Shown piece after piece: positions 63,743 through 64,000 of a DNA stretch of 64,000 bases; positions within the stretch are counted from its first letter, which is position 1, and every line of letters begins with the position of its first letter. The notes below the pieces were generated by a model. The model was not told the DNA's origin. It ran no database searches and saw only the letters and a program-made list of their open reading frames with translations. The DNA comes from Fibrobacter sp. UWH6. Lineage in GTDB: Bacteria; Fibrobacterota; Fibrobacteria; Fibrobacterales; Fibrobacteraceae. A program made the position numbers and the translations under genes. Location of the stretch: the NCBI RefSeq assembly GCF_900142465.1, contig NZ_FRAX01000012.1, positions 58,445-122,444 on the forward strand, read 5' to 3'.

Positions 63743-64000
63743 TTAACCCTTTTCTAGGGAGGCTTTCAGCTTAAGAACTTCCTTGGAAGAAAGGCAAGAG
63801 TAACGGACAACCATAGCAAAGTCCATTCCGTCTTTCAGCATAGCCACTGCGAGTTCAACATTTCTGTTCTTAGTAGCCTCTTTTGCAGCCTCTTTTGCAG
63901 CTTCCTTTGCTGCTTCTTTTGCAGCAGCTTCCGCTTTAAGTACTGCGCTGGCAAGGCGGGTATTGTATTCATCTTGTCTTTTCTTTTCACTGAGTTGAGA
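63743..64000 (-). CDS. Rpn-like protein C-terminus, truncated by window edge
   Basis: The minus frame enters from the right edge and ends at TAA 63743; 85 residues are visible. A heptad helix with AAAKEAAKEAAKEAAKEATK-like repeats (AAAGARGCTGCA-type DNA repeats at 63880-63925) precedes NRNVELAVAMLKDGMDFAMV and RYSCLSSKEVLKLKASLEKG. The last segment matches the 'A..ML..G....V...LS..EV..LK' tail of Rpn/PD-(D/E)XK proteins. The nuclease domain would lie beyond the window. Confidence 0.6.
   Translation of the reverse strand, partial: SQLSEKKRQDEYNTRLASAVLKAEAAAKEAAKEAAKEAAKEATKNRNVELAVAMLKDGMDFAMVVRYSCLSSKEVLKLKASLEKG

Noticed and set aside
1..64000. CRISPR array
   Set aside because: No regularly spaced repeats of 24-40 bases with unique spacers are seen. 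The GAGCCACC and GCTTAAGC arrays are too short-period.

Overview
The window looks like a piece of a Fibrobacter-type chromosome (Gram-negative, moderate GC). This is an inference from gene style: a PpiD-like isomerase beside L-aspartate oxidase, CvpA, a MoxR/VWA pair, and small genes ending in Rpn-like tails. No ribosomal or other diagnostic marker gene is present. Roughly the left 28.5 kb is a tailed-phage prophage, the middle about 13 kb is ordinary host chromosome, and the right about 22 kb is an accessory region with toxin-antitoxin-like modules, broken genes, insertion-sequence relics, an O-antigen/exopolysaccharide cluster and candidate defence genes.

Prophage (about 0.5-27.7 kb). The structural genes run leftward on the minus strand from about 12.2 kb to 0.5 kb: small and large terminase, head-tail connector, lambda-type portal, S49 prohead protease with a nested scaffold gene, lambda D-like decoration protein, lambda E-like capsid, FII-like connector, then a Mu-like contractile tail (gp37-like, DUF2635, sheath, tube, tail chaperone). 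It is therefore a lambda-like head with a Mu-like myovirus tail. The chaperone gene carries a canonical T TTT TTA slippery site that would give a -1 frameshift fusion. It is followed by a terminator rather than a tape-measure gene. A divergent control region (13.8-16.0 kb) holds phased repeats, a Cro/C1-like regulator and operator-like palindromes. The early genes run rightward from 16.0 to 27.7 kb: replication-organiser-like protein, SpoVG, SSB, DnaQ-like exonuclease, ParB-like protein, dATP/dGTP diphosphohydrolase-type domain, an SPFH lipoprotein and many small unknowns. A 211-nt gap at 20.23-20.44 kb inside this tight operon contains several long complementary segments in a pseudoknot arrangement and is a candidate new structured RNA. 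A strong terminator closes the operon. It is followed by a promoter-hicAB module and a tRNA-Glu(CTC) whose 3' end faces the prophage, making it a plausible attachment site.

Host block (28.7-41.4 kb): ppiD-like, nadB, a membrane-anchored Ser/Thr kinase, cvpA, an SAH/MTA-deaminase-type amidohydrolase, a cNMP-GGDEF diguanylate cyclase, a metallopeptidase-like/VWA protein with its MoxR ATPase, and a secreted subtilase-like protein whose catalytic Ser motif looks lost.

Accessory region (41.6-64 kb): a DUF3791-DUF3990-DUF3791 module; RhuM and DUF1016 relics; a GNAT toxin-type module flanked by direct repeats; a galE fragment; a membrane protein plus DUF3800 pair; a GNAT-methyltransferase fusion; transposase fragments; an AT-rich O-antigen cluster (flippase, polymerase, three glycosyltransferases, GNAT); and a two-gene YobI/KAP-like membrane P-loop NTPase operon. 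One conserved terminator hairpin family (core AGCTGATGGT...ACCACCAGCT) is dispersed five times through this part.
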